DNA of 42,900 nt from Verrucomicrobiaceae bacterium. GTDB taxonomy: Bacteria; Verrucomicrobiota; Verrucomicrobiia; Verrucomicrobiales; Verrucomicrobiaceae. The DNA lies in NCBI GenBank assembly GCA_029865835.1, contig JARXAL010000208.1, positions 1 through 42,900 on the forward strand, read 5' to 3'. Numbering within the stretch: the stretch's first letter is position 1; every line of letters starts with the position of its first letter. The notes beneath the pieces are model-generated. The model was given only the letters and a program-made list of their open reading frames with translations. It made no database searches and had not been told where the DNA came from. A program made the position numbers and the translations under genes. Of this stretch, positions 25,908-34,582 are shown one piece after another.

Positions 25908-28900
25908 ATGCGTTTTGCTGCTCCGATTTTGATTTTGCTTGGTTCGTCTGTGTTTGTCTCAGACGGGATCGGGGGCACGTTTTCAGCGGGGCAGATCGAG
26001 GCATTTGAGAAGACGATTCGGCCGTTGCTGGTGGAGCGGTGCATGGACTGTCATGGGGCGCACAAGCATGAGAATGGGCTGCGATTGGACAGTCGGGAGG
26101 CGATTTTGCGTGGGAGTGATTATGGCAAGGTGGTCGTGGAGGGGAATCCGGGGGCGAGTAAGTTGATTCAGGCGGTGAAGGGTTTGGCGGGGGTGGAGAA
26201 GATGCCGAAAAAGGGGGCTGCGTTGAGTGGTTCGGAGATTGCGGCGTTGGAGAAGTGGATTGCGGAGGGGTTGCCGTGGCCGGAGGGAGAGAAGGTGGCG
26301 GAGGTGAGTCACGCGAAGGCGGACCCGAAGCAGCATTGGGCGTTTTTGCCGGTGGTGAAGCCGGTTTTGCCAGTGGGGGTGACGGGTGGGAATGCGATTG
26401 ATGCGCTGGTGGGGGTGAAGTTGAAGGCGGCGGGGTTGGATTTTTCCAAGGAAGCGGATGCGGCGACGCTGTATCGGCGGCTTTGTTTGACGGTGACCGG
26501 GTTGCAGCCGGAGATGGAGGAGTTGAGGGCTTTTGTGGAGGCGTTTGGGGCGCAGCCGGAAGCGGCATGGGAGCGGGCGGTGACGGAGAAGTTGGCGTCA
26601 CCGCATTATGGCCAGAAGTGGGCGCGGCATTGGTTGGATGTGGCGCGGTATTCGGATACGGAGGGGTATCAAGCAGGTGGTAAGGACATTCGGTTTCCGC
26701 ATGCTTACACGTATCGCAACTGGGTGATCGAGGCGCTGAATTTGGACATGCCATATGATCAATTTGTGACGCGGCAGCTGGCGGCGGATCATTTGGTGGA
26801 GAAGGACACGCTGGTTCAGGCGTCGATGGGAGGAGTCAAAAAAGGGGTGAAGGACGAGGCGGAGGTGAAGCACCTGGCGGCGCTGGGTTTTTTGACGGTG
26901 AACGATCGGTTTTTGGGGGATCGGCTTCTCCAGACGGATGATCGGATTGATGTGGTGACGCGAGGGTTGTTGGGATTCACGGTGGGATGCGCGCGTTGTC
27001 ATGATCACAAGTATGACCCGATACCGAGTTCGGATTATTATTCGCTGTACAGTGTGTTCAATAGCAGCGAGGTGGCGGCGGATGAGCGGATGCCGGTGAT
27101 TGGGCATCCTGAAGCAGCGGAGGCGGTGGCGGTGTTTGAGAAGGCGGTGGCGGAGATTGAGGCGAAGAAAGTGGTGCTGCGTGAGGAGGTGCTGCAGGAC
27201 TTGAAGAATCCGGAGCGGTTGAGGAATTACCTGATTTTTGCGCAGCGGTTTTTGAATGCGGATATGGGGATCTTCCGGGGGACGGCGGGTAAGGAGATGA
27301 TGCGGGACCGGATTGCGGAAAGCTGGCGGAACTTTATCAAAGGCAGTGCGGAGGGGGCAAAGGTGCATCCGGTGATGGCAGCTTGGAAGCAGTTTGCGGT
27401 GTTGAAGGAGAGCAGGTTTGAGGCGAAAGCGGCAGAGGTGGTGAAGGGGTTGCAAGGGGATGAGGTCAAGTGCAATCAGGTGGTTGCGGCGGCGTTTCAG
27501 GGGAAGGCGGTTCCGAAGTCGATGAGCGAGGTGGCGGCGACGTATGCGGAGGTGTTTTTGGCTAACTCGGGTGAGTCGGTGATGGAGGACAAGCAACGGG
27601 AGTCGATTCGGGCGCTGATGCGTGCAGGGAAGTCGCCGATGACGATTGGGATGGAACAGATTGAGAGTTATTTCACGCGGAAGGACAGGGAGAAGATGAC
27701 GAAGTTAGAGAATGAGGTGAAGAAGCTGGAGATTGAGAGTCGCGGAGCGCCGTATCGGGCGATGGCGATGGTGGACAAGGAGAAGCCGGCGGACCAGAAG
27801 ATTATGATTCGGGGGAATCCGGGGCGGTTGGGGGATGTGGCGGCGCGGGGATACCTGGCGTTTTTTGGGGGAGAGAAGTTCAAGGAGGGGAGTGGGCGTT
27901 TGGAGTTGGCGAAGAAGATTGTGGGGAGGGAGAATCCTTTGACGGCACGGGTGATGGTGAATCGGTTGTGGATGCATCATTTTGGGAAGCCACTGGTGAG
28001 TCAGCCGAGTGATTTTGGGGTGCAAACGCCGAAACCGGTGCAGGCGGATGTGCTGGACTATCTGGCGGCGTTGTTCATGGAGGAGGGGTGGAGCATGAAG
28101 CGGGTGCATCGTGAGATTTTGATGTCGCGGACGTGGCGGCAGGGGAGCGGGGTATCGGCTGAGAAGGCGGAGAAGGATCCGGAGAATGAGTTGCTCAGTC
28201 GGATGAACCGGCAGCGGATGGATTATGAGATGCTGCGGGACAACCTGCTATTGGTTTCGGGGACGCTGAATCCGGCATTGAAGCCGGGGAAGTCGGTGCC
28301 CTTGAAGTCAAAGGACGCGGATCAATGGCGGAGTGTGCTGTTGTTTGTGGACCGGTATGATCAGCCGACGGTGCCGGCGATGTTTGATTTTGCGAATCCG
28401 GACAGTCACAGCCCGCAGCGTTTTCAGACGACGGTGCCGCAGCAGGCGTTGTTCTTGATGAACAGTCCGTTCATGAAGGAGCGATCGGAAGGGTTGGTTG
28501 GGCGAGTGCCGCAAGTGGGGAGCGGGCCGAATGCGGAGGTGGTGAAGGCTTTGTATGAGCGGGTGTTTTTGCGGGAGCCGAGTGCGGATGAGGTGGAGTT
28601 GGCGGGGCGGTTTTTTGCGGAGGCGGAGGGTTTGCAGGAGGAGGTGCCGTTTGCGTGGAGCTATGGGACGCAGGAGGTGGCGCGTGATGCGAGTGGGAAG
28701 GTGACGATTGGAGCGTTCACGAAGTTTGCCAAGATGGATGCGAAGGACGGGCGGTTAACGCATACGGGGAAGGTGCCGGATGGGAAGTGGGGATATGCTT
28801 TTTTGACGAAGCAATCCGGGCATGCGGGGAATGGGATGATTTCGCCAGCGGCCCGGTGGACGGCACCGAAGGCGATGACGGTGCGTTTGGTGGGGCAGGT

Positions 28901-29255
28901 GAAGAAGCCGAGTGACAAGGGAAACGGGGTGAGGGTGTTTGTGCTGAGCGAAGGCAAGGGGTTGGTGAAGGATGTGCTGGTGGAACCTGCGAAGACGGGT
29001 GAGGTGGTGGTGAATGAGGTGAGTGTGGCGGCGGGTGAGCGTGTGACGTTTGCGGTGGGCGGGGAAGGGGACACGAACTCGGATAGTTTTGAATGGAAGC
29101 TGGCGGTGTATGAGGGGGAACGGTTGTTGAGTGAGGCGAAGCGAGATTTTTGCGGGTTGGACGGGTGGCCGATGAACCGGACGAAGGCGCAGGCACCTTT
29201 GGCGCAATTGGCGCAGGTGTTGATGATGGCGAATGAGTTTCAGTTTATTGATTGA
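25908..29255 (+). CDS. Cytochrome c/DUF1549/DUF1553 protein (pair 3)
   Basis: 1115 aa from the ATG at 25908; a TTG at 25887 is also open. A Sec signal (MRFAAPILILLGSSVFVSDG) leads into a planctomycete cytochrome c domain with CMDCH (Cys45-His49) and a distal Met (KMPKKG). DUF1549 follows (LYRRLCLTVTGLQPEMEEL, HWLDVARYSDTEGYQ, and CARCHDHKYDPI, a second haem motif near residue 361). DUF1553 follows (FGKPLVSQPSDFGVQTPKP, RFQTTVPQQALFLMNSPF). Before the last ~25 residues there is an extra beta-rich insert of about 150 residues (from about 28670 to 29130), resembling a jelly-roll or carbohydrate-binding module. It is followed by its DUF1501 partner after 12 bases. Confidence 0.9.
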   Translation: MRFAAPILILLGSSVFVSDGIGGTFSAGQIEAFEKTIRPLLVERCMDCHGAHKHENGLRLDSREAILRGSDYGKVVVEGNPGASKLIQAVKGLAGVEKMPKKGAALSGSEIAALEKWIAEGLPWPEGEKVAEVSHAKADPKQHWAFLPVVKPVLPVGVTGGNAIDALVGVKLKAAGLDFSKEADAATLYRRLCLTVTGLQPEMEELRAFVEAFGAQPEAAWERAVTEKLASPHYGQKWARHWLDVARYSDTEGYQAGGKDIRFPHAYTYRNWVIEALNLDMPYDQFVTRQLAADHLVEKDTLVQASMGGVKKGVKDEAEVKHLAALGFLTVNDRFLGDRLLQTDDRIDVVTRGLLGFTVGCARCHDHKYDPIPSSDYYSLYSVFNSSEVAADERMPVIGHPEAAEAVAVFEKAVAEIEAKKVVLREEVLQDLKNPERLRNYLIFAQRFLNADMGIFRGTAGKEMMRDRIAESWRNFIKGSAEGAKVHPVMAAWKQFAVLKESRFEAKAAEVVKGLQGDEVKCNQVVAAAFQGKAVPKSMSEVAATYAEVFLANSGESVMEDKQRESIRALMRAGKSPMTIGMEQIESYFTRKDREKMTKLENEVKKLEIESRGAPYRAMAMVDKEKPADQKIMIRGNPGRLGDVAARGYLAFFGGEKFKEGSGRLELAKKIVGRENPLTARVMVNRLWMHHFGKPLVSQPSDFGVQTPKPVQADVLDYLAALFMEEGWSMKRVHREILMSRTWRQGSGVSAEKAEKDPENELLSRMNRQRMDYEMLRDNLLLVSGTLNPALKPGKSVPLKSKDADQWRSVLLFVDRYDQPTVPAMFDFANPDSHSPQRFQTTVPQQALFLMNSPFMKERSEGLVGRVPQVGSGPNAEVVKALYERVFLREPSADEVELAGRFFAEAEGLQEEVPFAWSYGTQEVARDASGKVTIGAFTKFAKMDAKDGRLTHTGKVPDGKWGYAFLTKQSGHAGNGMISPAARWTAPKAMTVRLVGQVKKPSDKGNGVRVFVLSEGKGLVKDVLVEPAKTGEVVVNEVSVAAGERVTFAVGGEGDTNSDSFEWKLAVYEGERLLSEAKRDFCGLDGWPMNRTKAQAPLAQLAQVLMMANEFQFID

Positions 29256-29258
29256 GGG
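29254..29258 (+). promoter_or_regulatory. Shine-Dalgarno deciding a TTG start
   Basis: GAGGG overlaps the stop codon of the pair 3 cytochrome gene and lies nine bases before TTG 29268, but 18 before GTG 29277. No ATG is available upstream of the twin-arginine motif. This favours the TTG start for the DUF1501 gene. Confidence 0.5.
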
Positions 29259-29267
29259 TCTTAATTT

Positions 29268-30719
29268 TTGTTTTTTGTGAGTCATCACCAACCGAATTTA
29301 GAACATGCGTTTTTGACGCGTCGGCAGATGCTGGAGCGATCGGGCATGGGGCTGGGAGCGCTGGCGTTGGGGGGAATGATGGGGTCTCCGGCGAAGGCGG
29401 CTGAGGGGGTGCATGCGGCGAGTCCGTTTGCGCCGAAGCGGCCGCACTTTGAGCCGAAGGCGAAGCGGGTGATTCATTTTTTCATGAATGGGGGCCCGTC
29501 CCAGGTGGATACCTTTGATCCGAAGCCGATGCTGACGAAATTCGATGGCAAGACGCTGCCGAATTTGTTGAAGACGGAGCGGCCGACCGGGGCGGGATTG
29601 AAGTCGCCCTTTGCGTTTCAGAAGTATGGGGAGTGCGGGTTGGAGGTGAGCGAGTTGTTTGCGCGGACGGGGCAGTTTGCGGACGACTTGTGTGTGATTC
29701 GGTCGATGCATGCGGATGTGCCGAATCATGAGCCTTCGCTGGGGTTGATGAACTGCGGGGAGAGTCGGTTGCACCGGCCCAGTTTGGGGTCGTGGATCAC
29801 TTATGGGCTGGGGTCGGAGAATGAGAACCTGCCGGGGTACATTTCGATGTGTCCAAACGGGATGCCGACGCGGCGGACGAAGAACTGGCAGTCGGCGTTT
29901 TTGCCGAGCATTTATCAGGGGACGTACATCAACACGAAGGATACGGAGGTGGATAAGCTGGTGGAGTTCATCAAGAACTCGGCATTGGACATGAAGCAGC
30001 AGCGGCGGCAGTTGGATTTGCTGTTGGAGTTGAATGACCGGCATTTGAAGCAGCGGGAGATGGATCAGCAGCTGGATGCGCGGATTCAGAGTTATGAGTT
30101 GGCGTATCGGATGCAGATGGAGGCGAGTGATGCGTTTGACATTGAGAAGGAGCCGGAGTCGGTGAGGAAGGCGTATGGGGAGAATGCGTTTGGGCGGCAG
30201 ACCTTGATTGCGCGGCGGTTGCTGGAGCGGGGGGTGCGGTTCATTCAGTTGTGGACGGGTGACGGGCAGCCGTGGGACAGTCACGACGAGATTTTGGATC
30301 ATCAGCGGCTGGCGAAGGATGTGGATCCGGCGATTGCGGCGTTCATGGCGGATTTGAAGATGCGGGGGATGTTTGATGACACGCTGATCATGTGGGGAGG
30401 TGAGTTTGGGCGGACGCCGGCGGTGGAATTGCCAACACCGGGTTCGAATGCGGGAAAGCAGCGGGGTCGGGACCACAATCACTATGGGTTTACGATGTGG
30501 CTGGCCGGGGGTGGGGCGCGTGGGGGATACACGCATGGGGCGACCGATGAGTTTGGTTTTGCGGCGGTGGAGGACAAGGTTCACGTGCATGATTTGCATG
30601 CGACGCTGATGCGGTTGATCGGGTTTGATCATGAGCGTTTCACGTATCGGTATGCGGGATTGGATTACCGTCTGACAGGGGTGAATGATTGCTCGGTGGT
30701 GAAGGAGCTTTTGGGCTGA
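29268..30719 (+). CDS. DUF1501 family protein (pair 3)
   Basis: 483 aa from TTG 29268 (or 480 from GTG 29277); both lie before the twin-arginine signal TRRQMLERSGMGLGALALGG, while the first ATG falls inside it. DUF1501 blocks are AKRVIHFFMNGGPSQVDTFDPKP, VIRSMHADVPNHEPS, GSWITYGLGSENENLPGY, WGGEFGRTP, GRDHNHYGFTMWLAGGG and VHDLHATLMRLIGFDHERFTYRYAG. It is of the same subgroup as the pair 1 and pair 4 proteins. It follows the cytochrome gene by 12 bases. A hairpin at 30825 may end the transcript. Activity unknown; expected in the periplasm. Confidence 0.9.
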   Translation: MFFVSHHQPNLEHAFLTRRQMLERSGMGLGALALGGMMGSPAKAAEGVHAASPFAPKRPHFEPKAKRVIHFFMNGGPSQVDTFDPKPMLTKFDGKTLPNLLKTERPTGAGLKSPFAFQKYGECGLEVSELFARTGQFADDLCVIRSMHADVPNHEPSLGLMNCGESRLHRPSLGSWITYGLGSENENLPGYISMCPNGMPTRRTKNWQSAFLPSIYQGTYINTKDTEVDKLVEFIKNSALDMKQQRRQLDLLLELNDRHLKQREMDQQLDARIQSYELAYRMQMEASDAFDIEKEPESVRKAYGENAFGRQTLIARRLLERGVRFIQLWTGDGQPWDSHDEILDHQRLAKDVDPAIAAFMADLKMRGMFDDTLIMWGGEFGRTPAVELPTPGSNAGKQRGRDHNHYGFTMWLAGGGARGGYTHGATDEFGFAAVEDKVHVHDLHATLMRLIGFDHERFTYRYAGLDYRLTGVNDCSVVKELLG

Positions 30720-30824
30720 GGATGTTTTCGCGCAAAAACGCAAAAAACGCCTAGTTGTTACGCAGAAACAGTTTGCGGAAGGGTAGGGAAGTGTGGAGGA
30801 TAGGTAGGGTCGGTCAGGGATGCT

Positions 30825-30846
30825 AAATAGCCCGCAGGGGCTATTT
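30825..30846. terminator. Hairpin after the pair 3 operon
   Basis: AAATAGCCC, loop GCAG, GGGCTATTT: nine perfect pairs in the 197-base gap between DUF1501 and the next gene, both on the + strand. The T-rich stretch TTTGCTTTTT lies only about 12 bases later, so termination is plausible but not certain. The rest of the gap is relatively AT-rich and likely holds the next promoter. Confidence 0.5.
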
Positions 30847-30858
30847 GCGATTAACCCT

Positions 30859-30888
30859 TTGCTTTTTACTATCTGACAGTTGAATAAT
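30859..30888 (+). promoter_or_regulatory. Possible promoter of the dehydrogenase-like gene
   Basis: TTGCTT at 30859-30864 and AATAAT at 30883-30888, 18 bases apart, in an AT-rich stretch 29 bases before the ATG at 30917. The -35 match is poor (three of six), so this is tentative. Confidence 0.3.
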
Positions 30889-30916
30889 TCCTTATCAAAC
30901 TCCTGCCTCTTTTATC

Positions 30917-32155
30917 ATGTTGAACGAACTTAAACTGCGTGAACTCGAAAATCGGCCTATTCAGGTGGGGTTGGTAGGCTTGGGAGCGATGGGGCTGGGG
31001 ATTGCGTATCAGATTGGGAAGACACCGGGGATGCGGCTATCTTTTGTGGCGGATTTGAACGAGGCGGCGGCGAAAAAAGGAGCGGAGATTTATGGGAAGC
31101 CGACGCGGGTCGTGACGGATGCGTTGGGGGCATTGAGGGATGAGAAGATACCGTGTGATGTGCTGGTGGAAGCGACGAATTCGATCGTGGCGGCCTACGA
31201 TTACTGCCAAGCGGCGATTGAGCGGAAGGCGCATTGTGTGCTGATGAATGCGGAGGTGGACGCTATTCTGGGGTATTTGCTGAGGGATGCGGCGGCGCGG
31301 CAGGGTGTGGTGGTGACGAGTGATGCGGGGGACCAGCATGGGGTGTTGTCGCGGATGATGGAAGAGATTGAGATGTGGGGTTTTGAGATCACGCAAGCGG
31401 GGAACATGAAAGGATTTTTGGAGCGGCACCGGGATCTGGAAGGCACGGTGGAGGTGGCGAAGAAGCTTGGGCTGAGTCCGGTGCAGTGTTTGGCGTATAC
31501 GGACGGGTCCAAGTTGAACATTGAGATGTCGGTGATTGCCAATGAGTATGGGTTGATTCCGACGGTGCCGGGGATGGAGGGGCCGCGGGCGGATAAGGTG
31601 GAGGATGTGGTCAATCTTTTTGATTTTGACAGTTATGGCGGCAAGGGAAGGGTGGATTATGTGCTGGGGGCGAAGCAGCATGGGGGTGGGGTTTATGTGG
31701 TGGGACGCTGCGATGATGGTTTTCAGCAGGGGTATTTGAATTATTACAAGGTGACGAACAAGCACCCTTACTACCTGTTCCTGAGACCCTATCATTTGTG
31801 TCATTTGGAGACGCCGCGGGCGGTGGCTTTGGCGGCCTTGTATGGCAAGGCGGTGTGTACGATGAAGATGGGGCGGGTGACGGATTGTTTTGCGTATGCG
31901 AAGCGGGATTTGAAGCCGGGGGATCGGGTGGAGCACGCGATCGGGAGTGATGAGGTTTACGGGTTGATCATGGAAGCGAAGCCAGCAGATGCGGCGAATC
32001 TGGTGCCACAAGGGGTGCTGGATGTGGAGGGGAGTCCTGAGCGGCCGGTGATTCGGCGCGCGGTACCGAAGGATCAGCCGTTGTCCTGGGATGACGTGGA
32101 ATTGCCTGCAAGCCGGATGGCGGAGCTGTGGGAGAAGCAGAAGCCGTTGCTGTGA
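30917..32155 (+). CDS. Homoserine-dehydrogenase-like oxidoreductase with SAF-type domain (COG4091-like)
   Basis: 412 aa. The N-terminus is a Rossmann fold: VGLVGLGAMGLGIAYQIGK, with VADLNEAAAKKG at the second strand. It continues with DVLVEATNS, HCVLMNAEVDAILGYLL and VVTSDAGDQHGVLSRMMEEIE. The C-terminal part (AVCTMKMGRVTDCFAYAKRDLKPGDRVEHAIGSDEVYGLI) resembles a SAF domain, as found in the predicted homoserine-dehydrogenase-like proteins of COG4091. It lacks the ACT domain of the true homoserine dehydrogenase at 11844 and probably acts on another substrate, possibly a sugar acid or amino-acid aldehyde. It stands alone; a hairpin precedes it and a heptamer repeat follows it. Confidence 0.8.
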   Translation: MLNELKLRELENRPIQVGLVGLGAMGLGIAYQIGKTPGMRLSFVADLNEAAAKKGAEIYGKPTRVVTDALGALRDEKIPCDVLVEATNSIVAAYDYCQAAIERKAHCVLMNAEVDAILGYLLRDAAARQGVVVTSDAGDQHGVLSRMMEEIEMWGFEITQAGNMKGFLERHRDLEGTVEVAKKLGLSPVQCLAYTDGSKLNIEMSVIANEYGLIPTVPGMEGPRADKVEDVVNLFDFDSYGGKGRVDYVLGAKQHGGGVYVVGRCDDGFQQGYLNYYKVTNKHPYYLFLRPYHLCHLETPRAVALAALYGKAVCTMKMGRVTDCFAYAKRDLKPGDRVEHAIGSDEVYGLIMEAKPADAANLVPQGVLDVEGSPERPVIRRAVPKDQPLSWDDVELPASRMAELWEKQKPLL

Positions 32156-32164
32156 GTGGGTGGG

Positions 32165-32192
32165 ATCAGTAATCAGTAATCAGTAATCAGTG
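32165..32192. repeat. Heptanucleotide tandem repeat (ATCAGTA x4)
   Basis: Three units ATCAGTA and one ATCAGTG, ten bases after the stop of the dehydrogenase-like gene. The unit is identical to that of the array at 4510-4551, about 28 kb away. The rest of this ~200-base gap is unremarkable up to an AT-rich stretch (32258-32320) with a TACAAT at 32305. Confidence 0.88.
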
Positions 32193-32354
32193 GCCGGTTT
32201 CGGTGTCTGGTGGGCTGGGGGTTAGGGGCAATGGATGGGGGTGATTGTTGAAGATGCAGATTTTTTCGTTTGCATGATTCAATAATTATGGAAAATTTAC
32301 TCATTACAATTGCTTGATATGCATTGTAGCCAACCATTAGCTCATCCTCATTGT

Positions 32355-32714
32355 ATGTTTAACGGAAAAGCACTTTTGATTATTGGGATCGCCTTGTCTT
32401 TGTGGGGGCGCAGTTTGACGCATGATGACCGGGCGGCGGTTGGTCTGAAGAAGGCGGGGAATATCGCGCTTCGGACTGGGACTGGGGCGATATCGCTCTC
32501 GGCATCAGAAGGTCAGATGGCGTTAGGGGAGAAGTTTGCTTGGGAGTACAAAGCTAAGGAATTGGATGAGGCGAGCAAGAAGAAGTCCGATCACTCCGGG
32601 TTTCATTTCTCGTTCAAGAAAGGGATGGATTGGCAGATCCGGATGCCGATTTTTGTGATTGGTGGGTTGGCCTGTGCGATCATGTTTTTCCAGGCGAAGT
32701 CGGCGAGGGATTGA
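32355..32714 (+). CDS. Small hypothetical membrane protein
   Basis: 119 aa from the ATG at 32355. Earlier in-frame starts (TTG 32310, ATG 32319) would put polar residues before the first membrane segment. Two hydrophobic segments are visible: ALLIIGIALSLWG near the N-terminus and MPIFVIGGLACAIMFFQA near the C-terminus. Between them is a polar domain (GLKKAGNIALRTGTGAISLSASEGQ, then a Lys/Glu-rich helix). Base composition is less G-rich than the neighbours and the codon use more even. I do not recognise the family. It ends six bases before the convergent gene at 32721. Confidence 0.6.
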   Translation: MFNGKALLIIGIALSLWGRSLTHDDRAAVGLKKAGNIALRTGTGAISLSASEGQMALGEKFAWEYKAKELDEASKKKSDHSGFHFSFKKGMDWQIRMPIFVIGGLACAIMFFQAKSARD

Positions 32715-32720
32715 TCAAAC

Positions 32721-34553
32721 TCATCCGCCGGATTGGGCGGGGGGACTGATGAGGTGGCGGAGGGCCTGCTGGAGGTGCGGGCTTTGCTCTGCGGCTTGGT
32801 AGATGCGATTGGGGTGGCTGCGGATTTGGCAGAGGAAGTGGTAGGCAGCGAGGGCTTCGAATCCGGCGTTGAGTGAGCCGTTCATGGGGAGGTAGGAGTT
32901 GCCGGTGACGGTGACGTTTTCGACGAGGCCGTAGGGTGGGAAGAAGCCGATGCGTCGGAGGTCGCCAATGAGGTTGAGGATGTCCTGGGGGCGCTCCCGA
33001 AGGCAGGCGCTCATTAGGAAGTAGTGGGGGTGAATGAGGTTTTGGCCGCGGAGTGCGGTGCCGCAGACTTGATAGGAATTGCCGATTTCGTTTTCGCCGG
33101 CGGAGAGGCCATAGAGGCCGATTTCGTGGGTGAGGGTGCCGCGCCAGTAGCGGTTGATGTAGTCCTGCTGCTCCTTGAGATGGCGGGAGCGTGCGGTGCG
33201 CCACGCGGTAGCGGAGACGGTGTCGGGAATATCGGTGTCGAAGTTAGGGAAGAAGAGGCTTTGGAGTTCGGCGATGAAGCCGGTGCCCTGCCAGGGTTTG
33301 CCTGGGTGATCAATGATGAGTTTGAGAGGGGGCGCAGGTGGATCTGAGACGTGGCGGAGGAGGAGGACGAGCATGGTTTCTCCTCCCCAATCGCTCCAGC
33401 CGTGGGGGAGGAGCGTGGTGGCGTCGGTTTGGAGACCGTGGGTGATGGTGCCGTCGGGGAGGAGCAGGCGAGAGAAGGGGATCTGGCGGATGCGATTCAG
33501 GATGGCGGCTTCGGTTTCCAAGTCGTCGAGCATGCGTGCGGCGATGAGCATGGACTGGTAATAGATGGCGCTGTCGATGGTGCTGTATTCGGTGCCGGGG
33601 TGGATGCGGTAGCGGCCATCGATATGGCGGGCAAAATGGGGGAGGAGGCCGAGTGGGGCATCGAGGGCGGCGACTTGGGCGTGAATTTCGCGAAGGATTC
33701 GGCGCGCGTTCTCCGGGGTGACGATGGCGAGTTCGGGGGAGGTGGCGGCGGCGGTGGCGAGGGCGAATAGGCCGGTGGTTGGGACGGTATCGAAAGCGCC
33801 GGGTTCGGTATGGGCGCGGTCACGGACGAGGCCTAGGCCGCCTTCCTGGCAGCGGGCGATTTTGGCGTAGGACGTGAGGAAGGCGTAGTGGGCGAGGTCG
33901 GGGTTGGGGAAGCGAAAGCCTAGGGAGAGGCGATTGATGGAGATGTCGGAACCGGGTTCGGCGGTCCAGTTGAGGAATTTGGCTTGTTGGAGTTGATTGG
34001 GGTCGAGGGGGAGGGTGGTCGGAGTGAAGGCGGAGTCTTTGAGGGTGATGATTTGCGACCAAACTGAGGTGCCCTCGGGGTTTTGGATTTCGAGTTTGAG
34101 GTTGCCGGTGCCGGCGGCGATGACTTGGAGGGCGTCGATTTTGGGCTGGTGCGGGGCTTCGATCCAGGCGGGGGAGGGGGCGGTGAAGTTGAGGGTGCGG
34201 CCGGACTCCCGAGCGAGGCCTGCGAGGCAATGCCACATGCCGGCCCAGGCATCGGGTTGCTGGCGGAGATTGGCGCGGATGACGTTTTCCCGCCAACTGA
34301 TGTCGTAGGCAGCGGGGCCATGGAAGCCGAAGTCGGTGCCGATGTGGGTGTAGTTGACGAAGGAGTTGACCCGACGTGTGCCTTCGATGTAGACGGGGGG
34401 TTCGCCCGGGGGATTGTGGCTGAAGTATTGCTGAACGGTCTGCCAGACGAGGTTGTTTGGAGGGGGTTCCTGGGCGTGCATTTCCGACCCGGCGGCCAAC
34501 GATCCGGCGGCAAGGGTCAGGTTTCGGAGGCGACGTGCGACTGAGTGAAACAT
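32721..34553 (-). CDS. Secreted glucoamylase-like (alpha/alpha-barrel) protein, tentative
   Basis: 610 aa from the ATG at 34553; an open frame back to 35012 is out-of-family sequence antisense-like to the neighbouring gene. An N-terminal signal (LTLAAGSLAAGSEMHAQ) suggests export. The N-terminal third looks beta-rich (PKIDALQVIAAGTGNLKLEIQNPEG). The C-terminal two-thirds is helical, with GGLGLVRDRAH, FDTVPTTGLFALATAAATS, HPGTEYSTIDSAIYYQSMLIAA, and HGWSDWGGETMLVLLLRH. This order resembles putative glucoamylase-like domains (PF10091, related to GH144), in which STxDTAL and WxxWGxE elements line the active site. The assignment is from pattern memory and is only moderate. It follows the deaminase-like gene by 29 bases and is likely co-transcribed. 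Confidence 0.5.
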   Translation of the reverse strand: MFHSVARRLRNLTLAAGSLAAGSEMHAQEPPPNNLVWQTVQQYFSHNPPGEPPVYIEGTRRVNSFVNYTHIGTDFGFHGPAAYDISWRENVIRANLRQQPDAWAGMWHCLAGLARESGRTLNFTAPSPAWIEAPHQPKIDALQVIAAGTGNLKLEIQNPEGTSVWSQIITLKDSAFTPTTLPLDPNQLQQAKFLNWTAEPGSDISINRLSLGFRFPNPDLAHYAFLTSYAKIARCQEGGLGLVRDRAHTEPGAFDTVPTTGLFALATAAATSPELAIVTPENARRILREIHAQVAALDAPLGLLPHFARHIDGRYRIHPGTEYSTIDSAIYYQSMLIAARMLDDLETEAAILNRIRQIPFSRLLLPDGTITHGLQTDATTLLPHGWSDWGGETMLVLLLRHVSDPPAPPLKLIIDHPGKPWQGTGFIAELQSLFFPNFDTDIPDTVSATAWRTARSRHLKEQQDYINRYWRGTLTHEIGLYGLSAGENEIGNSYQVCGTALRGQNLIHPHYFLMSACLRERPQDILNLIGDLRRIGFFPPYGLVENVTVTGNSYLPMNGSLNAGFEALAAYHFLCQIRSHPNRIYQAAEQSPHLQQALRHLISPPAQSGG

Positions 34554-34582
34554 GCGACGAATTGAGATCGTGCCGATCAACC

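Noticed and set aside
29298-30743. Minus-strand open frame of about 480 codons opposite DUF1501 (pair 3)
   Set aside because: Arg/His/Pro-rich shadow of a gene with clear DUF1501 motifs.
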